A stretch of DNA of 64,000 nt, from the NCBI GenBank assembly GCA_900095095.1, contig FMBT01000289.1:1054001-1118000 (forward strand), read 5' to 3'. Source of the stretch: Fragilariopsis cylindrus CCMP1102. Lineage: Eukaryota > Bacillariophyta > Bacillariophyceae > Bacillariales > Bacillariaceae. Below the pieces are notes generated by a model that saw only the letters and a list, made by a program, of their open reading frames with translations, was not told the origin of the DNA and made no database searches. This document shows, piece by piece, positions 30,614 to 40,832 of this stretch. Positions within the stretch are counted from its first letter, which is position 1. Each line of letters starts with the position of its first letter. Made by a program: the position numbers and the translations under genes.

Positions 30614-32974
30614 ATGGTGAAACGAAAGATCGACCGAACGCGCTCGAAGAATAAGCAGAAGAAGTTAAGGAAGACGACAAACAATAAGGACGAAAAAGAC
30701 AAAGATCTATCTAATGAATTCACCGCAGAGGAGGAGGAAGAGCCTTTACCGATCCACATTCGTCGTTCTCCCCCTAAAAAACGTCGCAGCAACAATGCTG
30801 CCTATGTGGATAATGATGGCAATTTAGACGGCCTAGACAGTGGCGATGGTGACGACGATGTCAACCAAGATGATGAAAATGTCGATAATAATTATAATAG
30901 TGACAGCAACGACGACGACGATGACGATGATGATGATGATGATGACAACGGTGATGGTAATGAGGATGAAGATAATGACGGAGAAGATGGAGATAGAAAC
31001 AAATTCGAGGTCCGGCAACGGGTCTTAGCACGTGACGAAGATGGCATCCTGTACTATGCCGATATTCGACGCAAACTCCACGGTGTCAATCATCATAAGA
31101 CAATTTCCTGTTTAGGTATATTTGATATAGCTCCTGAGGAAATAGAAAATGAAACAAATTTTGATGATGAAGATAATAAAAATCAAAACGAATGGCATTA
31201 CTTCGTCCATTATGAGGGATGGAAATCGATTTGGGATCGTTGGGTCGCCGAAAGTGATATTTGGGAAATCACAGAGGTAAATATAGAACGAATGAAGGAA
31301 ATTTCCATAACTCACAAGGCACTGCAACGTGAATTTAAGGGAAAGACTAAAAAGGGAAAGATACAGAATGGTGGACTTTTTTTGAAGGAATGGAAAGAAC
31401 AATTGGATGGTCTACATTGTCAATGGGCTAAACATGATAGTAAGTCTTCTTCACAACAAGGTACTACTATTACTACTACTAGTAATGGCGATGGCGAGAA
31501 AGACGACAAGGTCAAGAAAGTTATGAAACGCAAAAAGAAATCGAAACAGAAAAAATGTAAAAAGTCATCGACAGAGATCCTTCATAATCGATCAGATCTT
31601 GCCATCCAATCGTGTCTTACCACTCGTCAACCGTCTCACATTCAAGCAATACCACTTTCCTTCGGTTTGAAGAGAATTTTAGTAGAAGATTGGGAAAATT
31701 TAAATTCTACAAACAGAGCCGAAGAAGCTACACAACCAACAAAAACAACAACAGCAAATCTTAAAGATGCTTCTTCGAGCGCATCTCTGGAAATAACAAA
31801 ATGGGACATGGTTCACGCCCTCCCGGCAAAGATTACTATCCGGAATGCCCTCAGCTTATACTTGAAGGATAAGGGGATTTCGTGGGATGGGATAGTCCTG
31901 ATAAAAAATCAAGCTACTACTAGTAGTAGCAACGAAAATAGCAAGAACAATGATGAAATGTTAAATAGAAACGAAAAAATCAGTGAATCAGAATCCAACC
32001 AAAATAACCTATCGGAACCGGGACAATCACTGTCGATAGAAGATGAACAAAAAGAAAAAATATCCGGTAGTAGCATGGACGATACATGTGGCAAGGTTGT
32101 TGTCGCTACAGATGAATCAGCATTGATGAAGAATGAGCAAGAAGAAACATCGACTAGCAACGTGAACGATACAGGTACCGAGGTACTTGTAGCCACCAAA
32201 ACAAGTAAACATAATCCGGAAGAGACATCAACAAAAGATGCTCAAATAGACATGACTGCATCATTGCCCGATAAAACACCATCACAGGAAGTCGTGACCA
32301 AGGATGAAAGTAATAATAACGATGACAACGGGGAAGAAGAAGTGTCATTGCAGTTGGCAAAAGAATGGACGGATATGGCTGATGGAATTGTTCTATACTT
32401 TGAGCAAGCATTAATGTCTCGACTATTATACCCCTCCGAGATATCTCAACTCCTCGTTTTGGAAGATGGTCTCCCTGATGGTACACCGTTCCTACAAAAG
32501 GTTGATATTTATGGATGTGAACATTTGCTGCGGCTTCTAGCATCCATGCCACGTATACTTGATCAACAATTTCAAGATTCGAGGAAAAAGAAAATGGAAC
32601 GAAAGCAAAATGCTCTGATTAAAGATGGTGATACTACTACGGAACAGGAAAAAATTGAAGGTGTAAATGACGAGGACGAAACAGATGCTGATCAAGACGC
32701 CTTTGTCGAAGTTGGAAGTATGATCCTGGCCAAGTTACAAGATTTTGCACGTTTCTTGCAAAAGAACCAGTCGACACTCTTCGGTTCACTCTATCGAAAA
32801 AAGAATGACGAGGAAATTAAACGGGATCTAAAGATCCAGAAACGGCAAGAAAGACGCTTACAGAGTGCAGCCGCAAAAGCGACATCTGTAATGTTACAGA
32901 AAACCGATCAGCAGGAAGAATGTGTGGACACTAACGACGATGACGACGAAGAAAAACCAATGCAGTTAGAGTAA
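30614..32974 (+). CDS. MRG15/EAF3-type chromatin protein (chromo-barrel + MRG domain)
   Basis: Chromatin reader expected in NuA4 acetyltransferase and Rpd3S-like complexes, where it binds methylated H3K36. 786 residues, single exon. An acidic N-terminus includes an Asp run at about residues 95-125 encoded by GAC/GAT repeats. The chromo-barrel (tudor-knot) domain is at about 130-215 (NKFEVRQRVLARDEDGILYY, HYFVHYEGWKSIWDRWVAES), with the aromatic cage region present. The MRG domain runs from about 343 to 730: IPLSFGLKRILVEDWENLN, VHALPAKITIRNALSLYL, YEQ-like FEQALMSRLLYPSEISQL, YGCEHLLRLLASMPRIL and FARFLQKNQSTLF. A long Ser/Glu-rich insert of about 180 residues splits the MRG domain, so the protein is roughly twice the usual length. 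Confidence 0.92.
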   Translation: MVKRKIDRTRSKNKQKKLRKTTNNKDEKDKDLSNEFTAEEEEEPLPIHIRRSPPKKRRSNNAAYVDNDGNLDGLDSGDGDDDVNQDDENVDNNYNSDSNDDDDDDDDDDDDNGDGNEDEDNDGEDGDRNKFEVRQRVLARDEDGILYYADIRRKLHGVNHHKTISCLGIFDIAPEEIENETNFDDEDNKNQNEWHYFVHYEGWKSIWDRWVAESDIWEITEVNIERMKEISITHKALQREFKGKTKKGKIQNGGLFLKEWKEQLDGLHCQWAKHDSKSSSQQGTTITTTSNGDGEKDDKVKKVMKRKKKSKQKKCKKSSTEILHNRSDLAIQSCLTTRQPSHIQAIPLSFGLKRILVEDWENLNSTNRAEEATQPTKTTTANLKDASSSASLEITKWDMVHALPAKITIRNALSLYLKDKGISWDGIVLIKNQATTSSSNENSKNNDEMLNRNEKISESESNQNNLSEPGQSLSIEDEQKEKISGSSMDDTCGKVVVATDESALMKNEQEETSTSNVNDTGTEVLVATKTSKHNPEETSTKDAQIDMTASLPDKTPSQEVVTKDESNNNDDNGEEEVSLQLAKEWTDMADGIVLYFEQALMSRLLYPSEISQLLVLEDGLPDGTPFLQKVDIYGCEHLLRLLASMPRILDQQFQDSRKKKMERKQNALIKDGDTTTEQEKIEGVNDEDETDADQDAFVEVGSMILAKLQDFARFLQKNQSTLFGSLYRKKNDEEIKRDLKIQKRQERRLQSAAAKATSVMLQKTDQQEECVDTNDDDDEEKPMQLE

Positions 32975-33429
32975 GAGTGAACTAACTCGAAGAAGAAGCA
33001 CTAAGAGGTTCATACGTTTCGTTATATCATACGATAATTGATAGCTACATTTATGATTGATTCTATTTTATAATGATTGCAATGGCAGAGTGAAGATGAT
33101 AGATCATTATTAATAATAATGTTATTATTTTAAATGCTAATTTAATAGTTTTTTTTCTTGCAGTAATAATATATGGGAGCTCGTGTAAAATACGGCCGAG
33201 CCGCCCTGACTTAACTTTGGAGGGTCTCGGTATTGTTTGCTCTATATATATATCTAAGTGACAAGAGAAAAGTTCCATACTTTCCACTTCACTTTTACTT
33301 GCGTGCGTCTCTCAATAAATCGATTGTAAAATGAATTGTCGAGATAGAGCGACCGACGCTACTGTTTTATTATGATTTTGTTTTTTTGTTAGTTCCATTC
33401 CCCCTTTTAATTTATTTTATTTTTTATAC
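32975..33429. other. Convergent intergenic region, no gene seen
   Basis: 455 bp between the 3' ends of the MRG and Aurora genes. T-rich and A-rich tracts fit poly(A) regions for both. Confidence 0.45.
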
Positions 33430-34410
33430 TCAAATTGTAGCTTTATTCAACTGACGAACCACCCATGGATGTTTCGGAACGTCCTTTAAGGCAATTCGCA
33501 TGTGGGGTTCCTTCACTAAGAATTTACGGATCAAATCTTTAGCATCCTCGGATACTTCTGGACGAGGAGGAAATCGTAGATCCACACGTGAAATTCTTCT
33601 GTACGTAGCTGAGTGTCCTTCAGCTTCAAAGGGTGGGCCACCGTATAAGAATTCATATAGCAATACACCCAAACTCCAAACGTCGACCTGATGATCGTGA
33701 TCTCGTCCTTCGACCATTTCAGGAGGGAGATAGTCTAACGTACCACATAGTGTATTTCTCCTAGAAGTTGGTGCATGAACGGACCAACCAAAATCAGCAA
33801 TCTTTATCTCGGCATGTGCTCCAATTAAAAGATTTTCTGGTTTGATATCCCTATGGATGACATGTTTTTGGTGACAGAAATCAAGAGCCGTTGCTAGTTG
33901 AGATATATAACTCGCAGATGCTCGTTCTGAAAAGTGTCCCTTCTGAGTTAGACGTTTGTAAAGTTCACCACCAGGAGAATATTCAAGGATTAAATAAATT
34001 CGTTTAGAATCATAAAAGTATCCATACATTCGAAGAATGTTACGATGCCTTAAATGTGATTGGATTTCAATTTCTCGTCGTAATTGATGCTCCACTCCAG
34101 CCTTGAGTAGCTGAGACTTGTGAAGGACCTTGATCGCAACAATATACTTTGACTGTTTCTCCCTAGCTAAATAGACGGCACCAAATTTACCACGACCAAG
34201 AGGTTTTCCGATTTCGAAATCATTTAGAGACCATTGTTTTCCTTGACGAGCACGTTGTGCCATTTCATCATCAGGATGAAAGGATGTAGAAGAAGCTGAT
34301 GCATCTCGAAAGAAAGACGATTTCTCAAAGTTGTGTGGTTGTTGTTGTTGTTGCGGCTGCTGCTTCGTGTTCCATTGGCGCGCCGCCGTCGTAGAATTTT
34401 CTTTGTCCAT
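33430..34410 (-). CDS. Aurora-family serine/threonine protein kinase
   Basis: Mitotic kinase. 326 residues, single exon. A Gln-rich tail of about 60 residues precedes the kinase domain: [11 protein letters not shown] glycine loop (72-82), VAIK with Lys94, HRDIKPEN with Asp188, and [20 protein letters not shown] with Asp206 and the activation-loop Thr220. The run [26 protein letters not shown] is diagnostic of Aurora kinases. The C-lobe ends with [10 protein letters not shown]. All catalytic residues are present. The short N-terminus lacks an evident destruction box. A and B type cannot be told apart; algae often have one or two Auroras. It is transcribed divergently from the phosphatase gene. 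Confidence 0.95.
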   Translation of the reverse strand: MDKENSTTAARQWNTKQQPQQQQQPHNFEKSSFFRDASASSTSFHPDDEMAQRARQGKQWSLNDFEIGKPLGRGKFGAVYLAREKQSKYIVAIKVLHKSQLLKAGVEHQLRREIEIQSHLRHRNILRMYGYFYDSKRIYLILEYSPGGELYKRLTQKGHFSERASASYISQLATALDFCHQKHVIHRDIKPENLLIGAHAEIKIADFGWSVHAPTSRRNTLCGTLDYLPPEMVEGRDHDHQVDVWSLGVLLYEFLYGGPPFEAEGHSATYRRISRVDLRFPPRPEVSEDAKDLIRKFLVKEPHMRIALKDVPKHPWVVRQLNKATI

Positions 34411-35181
34411 GATGATGATATAGGATTGTTTTGCAGTCGTCGCTTATTTTTTTGTAGTCAACCGATATATGTTGCTAGAAATACGTTGGTATTACTATTG
34501 CTGCTATTGCTATTGCTATTGCTATTGAATGAAGGAATAGTATAGTAGATTAATTCTATCACATCCAGTAATAGAAAAGTATGAGCCTATTAGCTGTTGT
34601 CTTTTGCTTCGTGTTTTGTGTGACAAGGGTGTTGTTGCTTTTATATTGAGATCTCTTGTTTGTTATGTTGATGTTGTCACAAAAGATGTAAAAAAAGGAA
34701 ATGGCGATCGATATCAAACAACGTGAAAAAACGGCGCAAACAATTCTCCCGCGAAAATCGCCGGACAGGTCATCGCCAAACGTTCGAAACGGTTTTTAAT
34801 TGTAAAAGTTGAATCTGATTCGTTTTTATTTAAGGCATGGTATTGCTAGCTCGCGCATACCCTCCAAAAAGAGATATAAGGGGTGGCGCGATAAATAGGG
34901 GAATCTAACCACAAAAGGGGGCAATACTGAAGTCGCGTGAAATCATTGGCAGGGTATATTTTTGAACTACAATTTCAAATTAGCACAAAGAGGATTGATT
35001 CTTGATTGATGATTCGATTGCTTCGTGCTTTCACGCCTTAAAATATATATTATAATTCGCCAATTTAAAAATTCGCACATTCTTCACATTTCACAATTCA
35101 CAACTTCACAACACAAACAACACAAATTCTTCTATCAAATATCGAAGTATACGGTGCATACCCTTTTTAATATTCTTGATA
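34411..35181. promoter_or_regulatory. Divergent intergenic region between Aurora and phosphatase genes
   Basis: 771 bp with a (TATTGC)n run at 34494-34528 in the Aurora 5' flank and a GC-rich island near 34735-34770. No gene is seen. Confidence 0.5.
34746..34757 (-). promoter_or_regulatory. E2F-like site upstream of Aurora
   Basis: Minus strand TTTTCGCGGGAG fits the E2F/DP core TTTSSCGC-type consensus and lies about 340 bp upstream of the Aurora start. Aurora genes are cell-cycle regulated, so the context fits, but a single short match is weak evidence. Confidence 0.35.
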
Positions 35182-35985
35182 ATGGGAGCTGTTCATGGAG
35201 TTTATCTCAAGTATGTTGGTCTTTCAGCTGTTTCGTTCGTTGGTTACAGCATGTTGAGCTCGCAAGATCCCGCATATAAACCTTTTCCTACAGAACCAAA
35301 CGCAGCCCATCAAGCATTGCTGCTGATGGAAATGATTCCCAGTCTTGTTTTGGGATATTCTGCAATAATAAATGGTATTATTGCTATATTATTTAAGTCT
35401 GAAAAAGGGATGTTAATAATAGGAAAAGACAAAATAACGGGGAACATTCCAACCTGGAGTTACTTGATATTCTTTCCATTTCATATACCGACGTTATTCT
35501 ATACTCATCTACATACATGGATGGGTAAGTCTATTCATAAGCCTCCCGTACCGGTTGCGACAGAAGTCCAACCGGGATGGTGGGTAGGAGGATGCTACGG
35601 ACATGAGCTTGATAAGGATTGGGGTGGAGTTGTTGACTTGACGGTAGAATTTCCAGAATCATGTCGGAACCGTACAAAATCGTATCTGAGTTCTCCAACG
35701 TGGGATGGAGTACCGTTATCACCAGCAGGACTTGAGGCGGCTGCAACATTTGCCGTTGAAGCTAGGAAAGATGGAGATGTTATGGTACACTGTGCACACG
35801 GTCGGGGTCGATCAACTACGGTAATGTGTGCGTGTCTAGTTAAGGCTGGCCTGTACGACAATTGGAAAGATGCATTCGAGAAGGGGATCAAACCACAACG
35901 ACCCGTTTGTAGACTTAACAAACGAATGAGAGAAAATCTTGCTGCATGGCAGTCAGACTTTGTTGATGGCAAGAAGGGATCATGA
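35182..35985 (+). CDS. Membrane-associated dual-specificity phosphatase
   Basis: 267 residues, start ATG at 35182 (MGAVHGVYLKYVGLS). The catalytic loop VHCAHGRGRSTT fits HCX5R(S/T), with Cys204 as nucleophile. The conserved downstream KAGLYDNWKDAFEKGIKPQR and upstream general-acid region (VDLTVEFPES) are present. Three hydrophobic stretches precede the catalytic domain (VGLSAVSFVGYSML; MIPSLVLGYSAIINGIIAILF; YLIFFPFHIPTLFY). The enzyme is thus held at a membrane, like YnbD/PTPMT1-type lipid or protein phosphatases. Whether the substrate is a lipid or a protein is not clear from the sequence. No intron is needed. Confidence 0.83.
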   Translation: MGAVHGVYLKYVGLSAVSFVGYSMLSSQDPAYKPFPTEPNAAHQALLLMEMIPSLVLGYSAIINGIIAILFKSEKGMLIIGKDKITGNIPTWSYLIFFPFHIPTLFYTHLHTWMGKSIHKPPVPVATEVQPGWWVGGCYGHELDKDWGGVVDLTVEFPESCRNRTKSYLSSPTWDGVPLSPAGLEAAATFAVEARKDGDVMVHCAHGRGRSTTVMCACLVKAGLYDNWKDAFEKGIKPQRPVCRLNKRMRENLAAWQSDFVDGKKGS

Positions 35986-36255
35986 ATGAGTTCTGGAGGA
36001 TTCATCCACCAAGATGAAAATAATATTTATTTTAGATTCCTTTTAAGCAATAATCTATCCTTAGAATGAAGATATTAAAATTTAAACAATAGATACTATA
36101 CAGTATATAACAATTTAATCCATACAAAAATCATCTATCCCCCCTTTCTCTTTTGCCTATTTCTTCAATTACAGTATACAGTATGTGAGATTGGAACATA
36201 TCCATACCGCCGCAATGAAGAAAGAATAAGATCAAGTACATTGTAGTATAAATAG

Positions 36256-37890
36256 CTAACAAATGTTCTTTTGTTGTATCGAAATGGCAGATTCGTATAA
36301 CTTCTCTCTTCGATACAACCACCCAAAATAAGGTGCTTGAGCTATGAGGATAGCACCCAAAACAGTATTTACGATAGCCCCATATCCGCTGACCGTCCAC
36401 GAAATCAATACATACTGTAAAAGACTACAAATAGCAGAGATTAATAAGCCTAAGCCGGCAAGGGTACCAAAATTGCTATACCCAAATCGTTTCCCACAAT
36501 TTGTGAAGTAGAGACCAAAGATAAACATTCTTCCAATCCCATAAAGTGTTATCCCGATGGTCTGTACATTGAGACTGATACTTGCAGAAGCAGCCAGAAA
36601 GAAAAGGGATCCTGCAACAAGAAGAGTCGATAGGCCCTGAGCGACGCCGAGACCATATTTGTCGGCAATATAACCTGCAATAGGGCTTGCAATTGCAGCC
36701 CCGGCATATATATAGGCAAATATGTCTGTGTACAATCCAGTATCATCGCCCATTTCTTCCAATTGGTATCCGATTATACCAACATAATACTGTAATGGGA
36801 CGATACAAATTGAAAACCAAGTCAAAAGAAGAATATATTCAGTAGTTTTCATCTGCTCAAATGCTGTTGGAAGTTTCTTATTGTTGTCGTCGTCGTCGAT
36901 CTCAGAATTCGTAATAACGTTGTCAACATCATTCGTATCTTCTATCTCGTTGTTGTTGTTATTTTCTTCCTCTTCTTCTCCTTCTCTTGAGTCGCGTTCT
37001 TTTTCTGCAATTAGTGTGTGTTGCTCATTTTTGTTCGTCTTTCCCGATGGAATCGAACAAGATGATTCTCCCCGTTCTAGTTGATCATCTTTTTTGGGTG
37101 ATTCTATTAGATTATCGTTCACAATAACATGCTTTGCGTCATCTTGCTCGTGTTTTTTATCGTCCTTGTTGTTATTAGTGTCCGCTTCTTCCGGTATACT
37201 TTGCAGTGAAAAGGAATTACTCTTGGGCAAGATTATCGCTGAGACGATTGTTAGGAATAATATACTTCCCGCAAATACTAAAAAGGAAAATTTTCTAGTA
37301 TTATTTGCCAGTATTAGAAAAATTAAACCAGAGATATTAAATGCTCCTGATAGGGTACTCAATACGATGCCCACATTGTTTGGAAAGAGAACGGCCACCG
37401 GTTGTACACACAATTGTGAACCAGATCCTAATCCGATTAACAAAAGTGAAATACTCAAAACTACTAATTGATTCGGATTGCATAACCCGACACCGATCAG
37501 TCCTATCATAAGGAATATTAAACTTAAACAGGTCATCCTTTTCGTACCGTACCTATCTCGAAGAATTCCAATAAAGAATCGTCCACCTTGTGTACTCCAG
37601 GAACCGATGGTATAAATCAAACCAAATTGTTTTTCTGTCAAAGTCGATCCATCATCTTGTAATTGTCGACGTAAAAGGGGCCAGCCATACACAAGACCAC
37701 CGGATAATGATACTATCACTAGAGAAAGTAAAAGCAAAATCCATGATCGATTCCGTTCGAAGTAATTATTGTTGTCGCCTTGAGTAGCAGTATGTAGAAC
37801 CGGTAGCCATGATTTTCGTGTGAACTGTTCTATTTCATTATCTGTTGTTGATTTGGTAATAGTGGAGGATGTAACAGGTGGGGCTTGCAT
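36256..37890 (-). CDS. Major facilitator superfamily transporter (SLC43/FMP42-like)
   Basis: 544 residues with about twelve TM segments in two blocks of six. Block 1 covers residues 50-235 (ILLLLSLVIVSLSGGLVYGW; FGLIYTIGSWSTQGGRFFIG followed by the MFS loop motif RDRYGTKR). A long acidic, Asn-rich cytosolic loop of about 115 residues follows. Block 2 covers about 350-530 (YILLLTWFSICIVPLQYYVG; a second loop GYIADKYG). The GLVYGWPLL start and RDRYG motif resemble SLC43 amino-acid and FMP42-type carriers, but the substrate is not predictable. It shares its upstream region with the hypothetical gene at 38359. Confidence 0.82.
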   Translation of the reverse strand: MQAPPVTSSTITKSTTDNEIEQFTRKSWLPVLHTATQGDNNNYFERNRSWILLLLSLVIVSLSGGLVYGWPLLRRQLQDDGSTLTEKQFGLIYTIGSWSTQGGRFFIGILRDRYGTKRMTCLSLIFLMIGLIGVGLCNPNQLVVLSISLLLIGLGSGSQLCVQPVAVLFPNNVGIVLSTLSGAFNISGLIFLILANNTRKFSFLVFAGSILFLTIVSAIILPKSNSFSLQSIPEEADTNNNKDDKKHEQDDAKHVIVNDNLIESPKKDDQLERGESSCSIPSGKTNKNEQHTLIAEKERDSREGEEEEENNNNNEIEDTNDVDNVITNSEIDDDDNNKKLPTAFEQMKTTEYILLLTWFSICIVPLQYYVGIIGYQLEEMGDDTGLYTDIFAYIYAGAAIASPIAGYIADKYGLGVAQGLSTLLVAGSLFFLAASASISLNVQTIGITLYGIGRMFIFGLYFTNCGKRFGYSNFGTLAGLGLLISAICSLLQYVLISWTVSGYGAIVNTVLGAILIAQAPYFGWLYRREKLYESAISIQQKNIC

Positions 37891-38358
37891 CTTTGTTTCG
37901 TGTTACGGTCGTTCTGTTTCTGAGAATCTTATACTATCTCATTCCGGTTATTATTTCCATGTTCTCATCTCTATCACTATGCCGATCTACTTATTCTTCT
38001 CAATATATAAAACGGGATCGAGTCAATATTCAATATTATAAATAGAAGCACACAATTTGAAATTTCAGGAAATTGTTGCTTCATTGCTTCGATAGAATTC
38101 CATGATGCGATTCATCCTTTAAAAACATAAATATTACTTTCCCCTAAGTGACTTTATTTTTAGGCATACTTTGACACGTCAAATAAAATCAATATATCTG
38201 AACGATGACGACGACATCAAGGAGAGATCGGACAACCCATACTAGTAATAATAAACAGTCTAAGAGAGTGTTTTCGAGCACGTCAATAGGAGAACGACTA
38301 TTACAAGTACGCTGGCATTGGAATCTGAATCTTCTGTTCCTTCTATAATGCAGATGCG
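37891..38358. promoter_or_regulatory. Divergent intergenic region with upstream ORF
   Basis: 468 bp between the MFS gene and the gene at 38359. It contains an ATG-started upstream ORF at 38205-38348 (47 codons, MTTTSRRDRTTH...) and a short ATG CAG ATG CGA TGA ORF overlapping the next start. Both could reduce translation of the downstream gene. Confidence 0.4.
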
Positions 38359-39456
38359 ATGACGACTATTTTTCAATTTATCGCATTGCTGCTTTACTTG
38401 GCGTCTTCGTCGAAGATACAGTTATCAAACTGTCTCGTCACTCTACCTCGTTCGCAATATGCTCAACATGCTCAACATCAACATACTCAACATGCCCAGC
38501 ATCAACGCCAGCAGCAGCAACCGTCGTCGTCGTCGATAATCCAATCATTGCGACTTCGACGATCTATTATCGTTGCCAATAACTTCGGCGGAGGTAGAAT
38601 TTCACGAAACAGGGTATCATCATCATTTCTTACCGGCCATCAGAATAATGATGATGATGATGACATAAGCACGGGTCGAGAAGATTTCAACGATGAGGAC
38701 AACGAAATCAACAATAGCAGGAATCATCACGATGATAATAAAGACAGCAAAAAAATTGACGACAAAAACGATGGAGATAATAATAGTAACGACAACCCCA
38801 CTACTACGATATTATCATCATCCTCCTCGTTGTTGTCATCGTCCGATGTATCATTACTGAAAGATCCAGGATTATGGATTTCAGATTTTATGGCGTTAAT
38901 TCTTGCGTCTCAGCTGATTGAACTTTTAGGAGTTATTACCAGTCCTGAATTTATTCAAAATGGTGGTTGGTTCCAACCCATATCAGCTATACCATCTACT
39001 CTTGATGACTTGGTCCAACGAATTTCAACATTTGGTATCGTGTGGGGGATCGCTTTTTCGTCTACGATTTTTCTCGTTTCAGTTATTAATACAAAACAAC
39101 CGTCGACGTCGACGTCGACAACAGCGTCGGTGGCGGCAGCGGTGAAAATCAATAAGTTATATCCAAACAAGGAAAAACAAAATACAACATCCAGTTATCG
39201 TGATTCTGATCGTAATATTACGACGATCCTATTACAGAGGAATATCCAAACTTTGATTCTATTTGGTATTTTTCGAATCATGTTGGGTATATTCCTTTCT
39301 GAATTACACAACGATTATAATAATAATGATGTTATCGCAATAATAGGCAGTGGACAAACGTCAATCGAATGGTTAGATATTCTACGTGATTGTTATTACA
39401 TCGGATTATTCACATCTACATTGAGATATCTATACAGTCGACTCTTCCTTTTTTGA
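38359..39456 (+). CDS. Multi-pass membrane protein of unknown function
   Basis: 365 residues, family not recognised. An N-terminal hydrophobic segment (FQFIALLLYLASSSKIQLSN) looks like a signal peptide. A His/Gln-rich AQHAQHQ repeat and a long Asp/Asn-rich linker follow. Four membrane segments come next: DFMALILASQLIELLGVI, FGIVWGIAFSSTIFLVSVI, LILFGIFRIMLGIFL and YIGLFTSTLRYLYSRLFLF. The segment NGGWFQPISAIPSTLDDLVQ may be a conserved loop. Plastid membrane location is possible in a diatom, since a signal peptide precedes a basic Ser-rich stretch, but no clear ASAFAP-type motif is visible. The first ATG after the uORFs is chosen. Confidence 0.6.
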   Translation: MTTIFQFIALLLYLASSSKIQLSNCLVTLPRSQYAQHAQHQHTQHAQHQRQQQQPSSSSIIQSLRLRRSIIVANNFGGGRISRNRVSSSFLTGHQNNDDDDDISTGREDFNDEDNEINNSRNHHDDNKDSKKIDDKNDGDNNSNDNPTTTILSSSSSLLSSSDVSLLKDPGLWISDFMALILASQLIELLGVITSPEFIQNGGWFQPISAIPSTLDDLVQRISTFGIVWGIAFSSTIFLVSVINTKQPSTSTSTTASVAAAVKINKLYPNKEKQNTTSSYRDSDRNITTILLQRNIQTLILFGIFRIMLGIFLSELHNDYNNNDVIAIIGSGQTSIEWLDILRDCYYIGLFTSTLRYLYSRLFLF

Positions 39457-39725
39457 TATACATGTTGGCGCGTATCTCAAGCTGGTGTGAAAGAATTAAT
39501 AAGTTTACCGGCAGATTCTGTACTATTCGGCAACGACAACGACAACGACAACTTTTGATGGTCAGAGTGTGTATTATTACCATAATGCTGCATAATAATT
39601 AATGGATATCAACCGAAATTTTTTTTTAAACAGGACAAAATAGACCACGATTTTATCGGGCCGCCATAGATCGACTTGATGATATTTTAAGCTACTGCAT
39701 GCGATGTGCACAAATCTTTCAAATA
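39457..39725. other. Short intergenic region
   Basis: Contains an (ACGACA)n run near 39530-39550 (CGACAACGACAACGACAAC). Nothing else is seen. Confidence 0.4.
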
Positions 39726-40293
39726 TCAGTGACTATATTGTATTCGTGTTAAGGTAGAAAATAGTGTCGCGAATACGACACTGCCCACTGTAATACCGAA
39801 GATCGCTGCTTCATTTAATTGATATCTCTCAGAGACACTATCATCCTTTACATTATCACCATAGTTGTATTTTTCGTTCGTCGATCTAATATTATTGTTT
39901 GTACCTGAGAAGTTTTGACATCCACTTTCTGTGAACTCATCGGACGGTCGTGTCGTCCCCAGTATTACACTGTCCACCATTTAAACAACACCAACCTCGT
40001 TTGTCACCATCCGAATATTTTAAAGATGGAATTTCGTAATGTGTACCCTGAAATCCTCCACTTTCAGTGGGTGGACAATCACAATAATTTTTTTTTGTTA
40101 TATCGTGAAAATTATACTATCCTTTATTGAAACAATCAAGAAGCGGACATTCGTCATCACTGATAGTAGTACTTGTACTTGTGGCAGCTTTTACGACTAC
40201 TAGAATGAGCGAAATTAATAAAATGGTATGAGCGACGTTGCGCACTAGTAGTAGCACTATAATACTATTATTATTATATTTTGAACTTTTCAT
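39726..40293 (-). pseudogene. Cys-rich single-pass membrane protein gene, apparently broken
   Basis: From ATG at 40293 the frame gives a signal peptide (HTILLISLILVVVKAATS), then ECPLLDCFNKG and a TAG. The same frame continues beyond the stop with NYCDCPPTESGGFQG and KRGWCCLNGGQCNTG, then meets a TGA. In the next frame coding continues (DEFTESGCQNFSG...) to a C-terminal TM (AAIFGITVGSVVFATLFS) and a stop at 39726. One internal stop and one shift, near a GGGG run, separate what reads as one signal peptide, Cys-rich ectodomain, TM protein. It could be a real pseudogene, a mis-assembled base or an unusual splice. A GTATAA...AAAG intron would remove the stop, but it is only about 57 nt. Confidence 0.5.
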
Positions 40294-40832
40294 TATATTG
40301 TATTGGCTGAGAGCGATAAAATGGGCTCGAAGAAGTCAGTACAGACACAGTGTATCTATAATATTTGCTTTTGAGGATTAATTTCGTCGATCAATGTATA
40401 CTTTTAATCTCGACTGGTATTGCAAAGAAAAGAAAAGAAGTGATGCTACATGAATTGTATCGAGAGTAACCCACCGTAATGTTCCTCAATACAAAAACGC
40501 GAACGTCCATTCTTGCACATATTATTATATCTTCAAATCCAAAACATCGCGGTTGAATTTTGTCAAAAATATCTCGTCCGGCGCTTTTTTTTTTCATTGC
40601 CTTAGATCTAAAGACATAATCTTAGTTCGTCGGTTTGATTAATCTTTTCTTCGGGTCGGACTTTGAACAAATTAAAATAAAAAAAACAGCACAACACACA
40701 ACGACGATCAACAACGTTCAACATTGCATATCTGGTAATTGAACACAGGAAAGGAAAGAATCAGACAACGAGTTATAACCACCATTTAATTTTCATAGTT
40801 GACTCCCAACTAACAACGAAAGTTTACCAAGA
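40294..40832. promoter_or_regulatory. Upstream region of nucleotide-sugar transporter
   Basis: 539 bp between the broken Cys-rich gene (-) and the transporter (+). It is AT-rich and no distinct element is seen. Confidence 0.35.

Noticed and set aside
30833-31028. ORFs on both strands in GAC/GAT repeats
   Set aside because: They are produced by the repeat encoding the MRG protein's Asp run.
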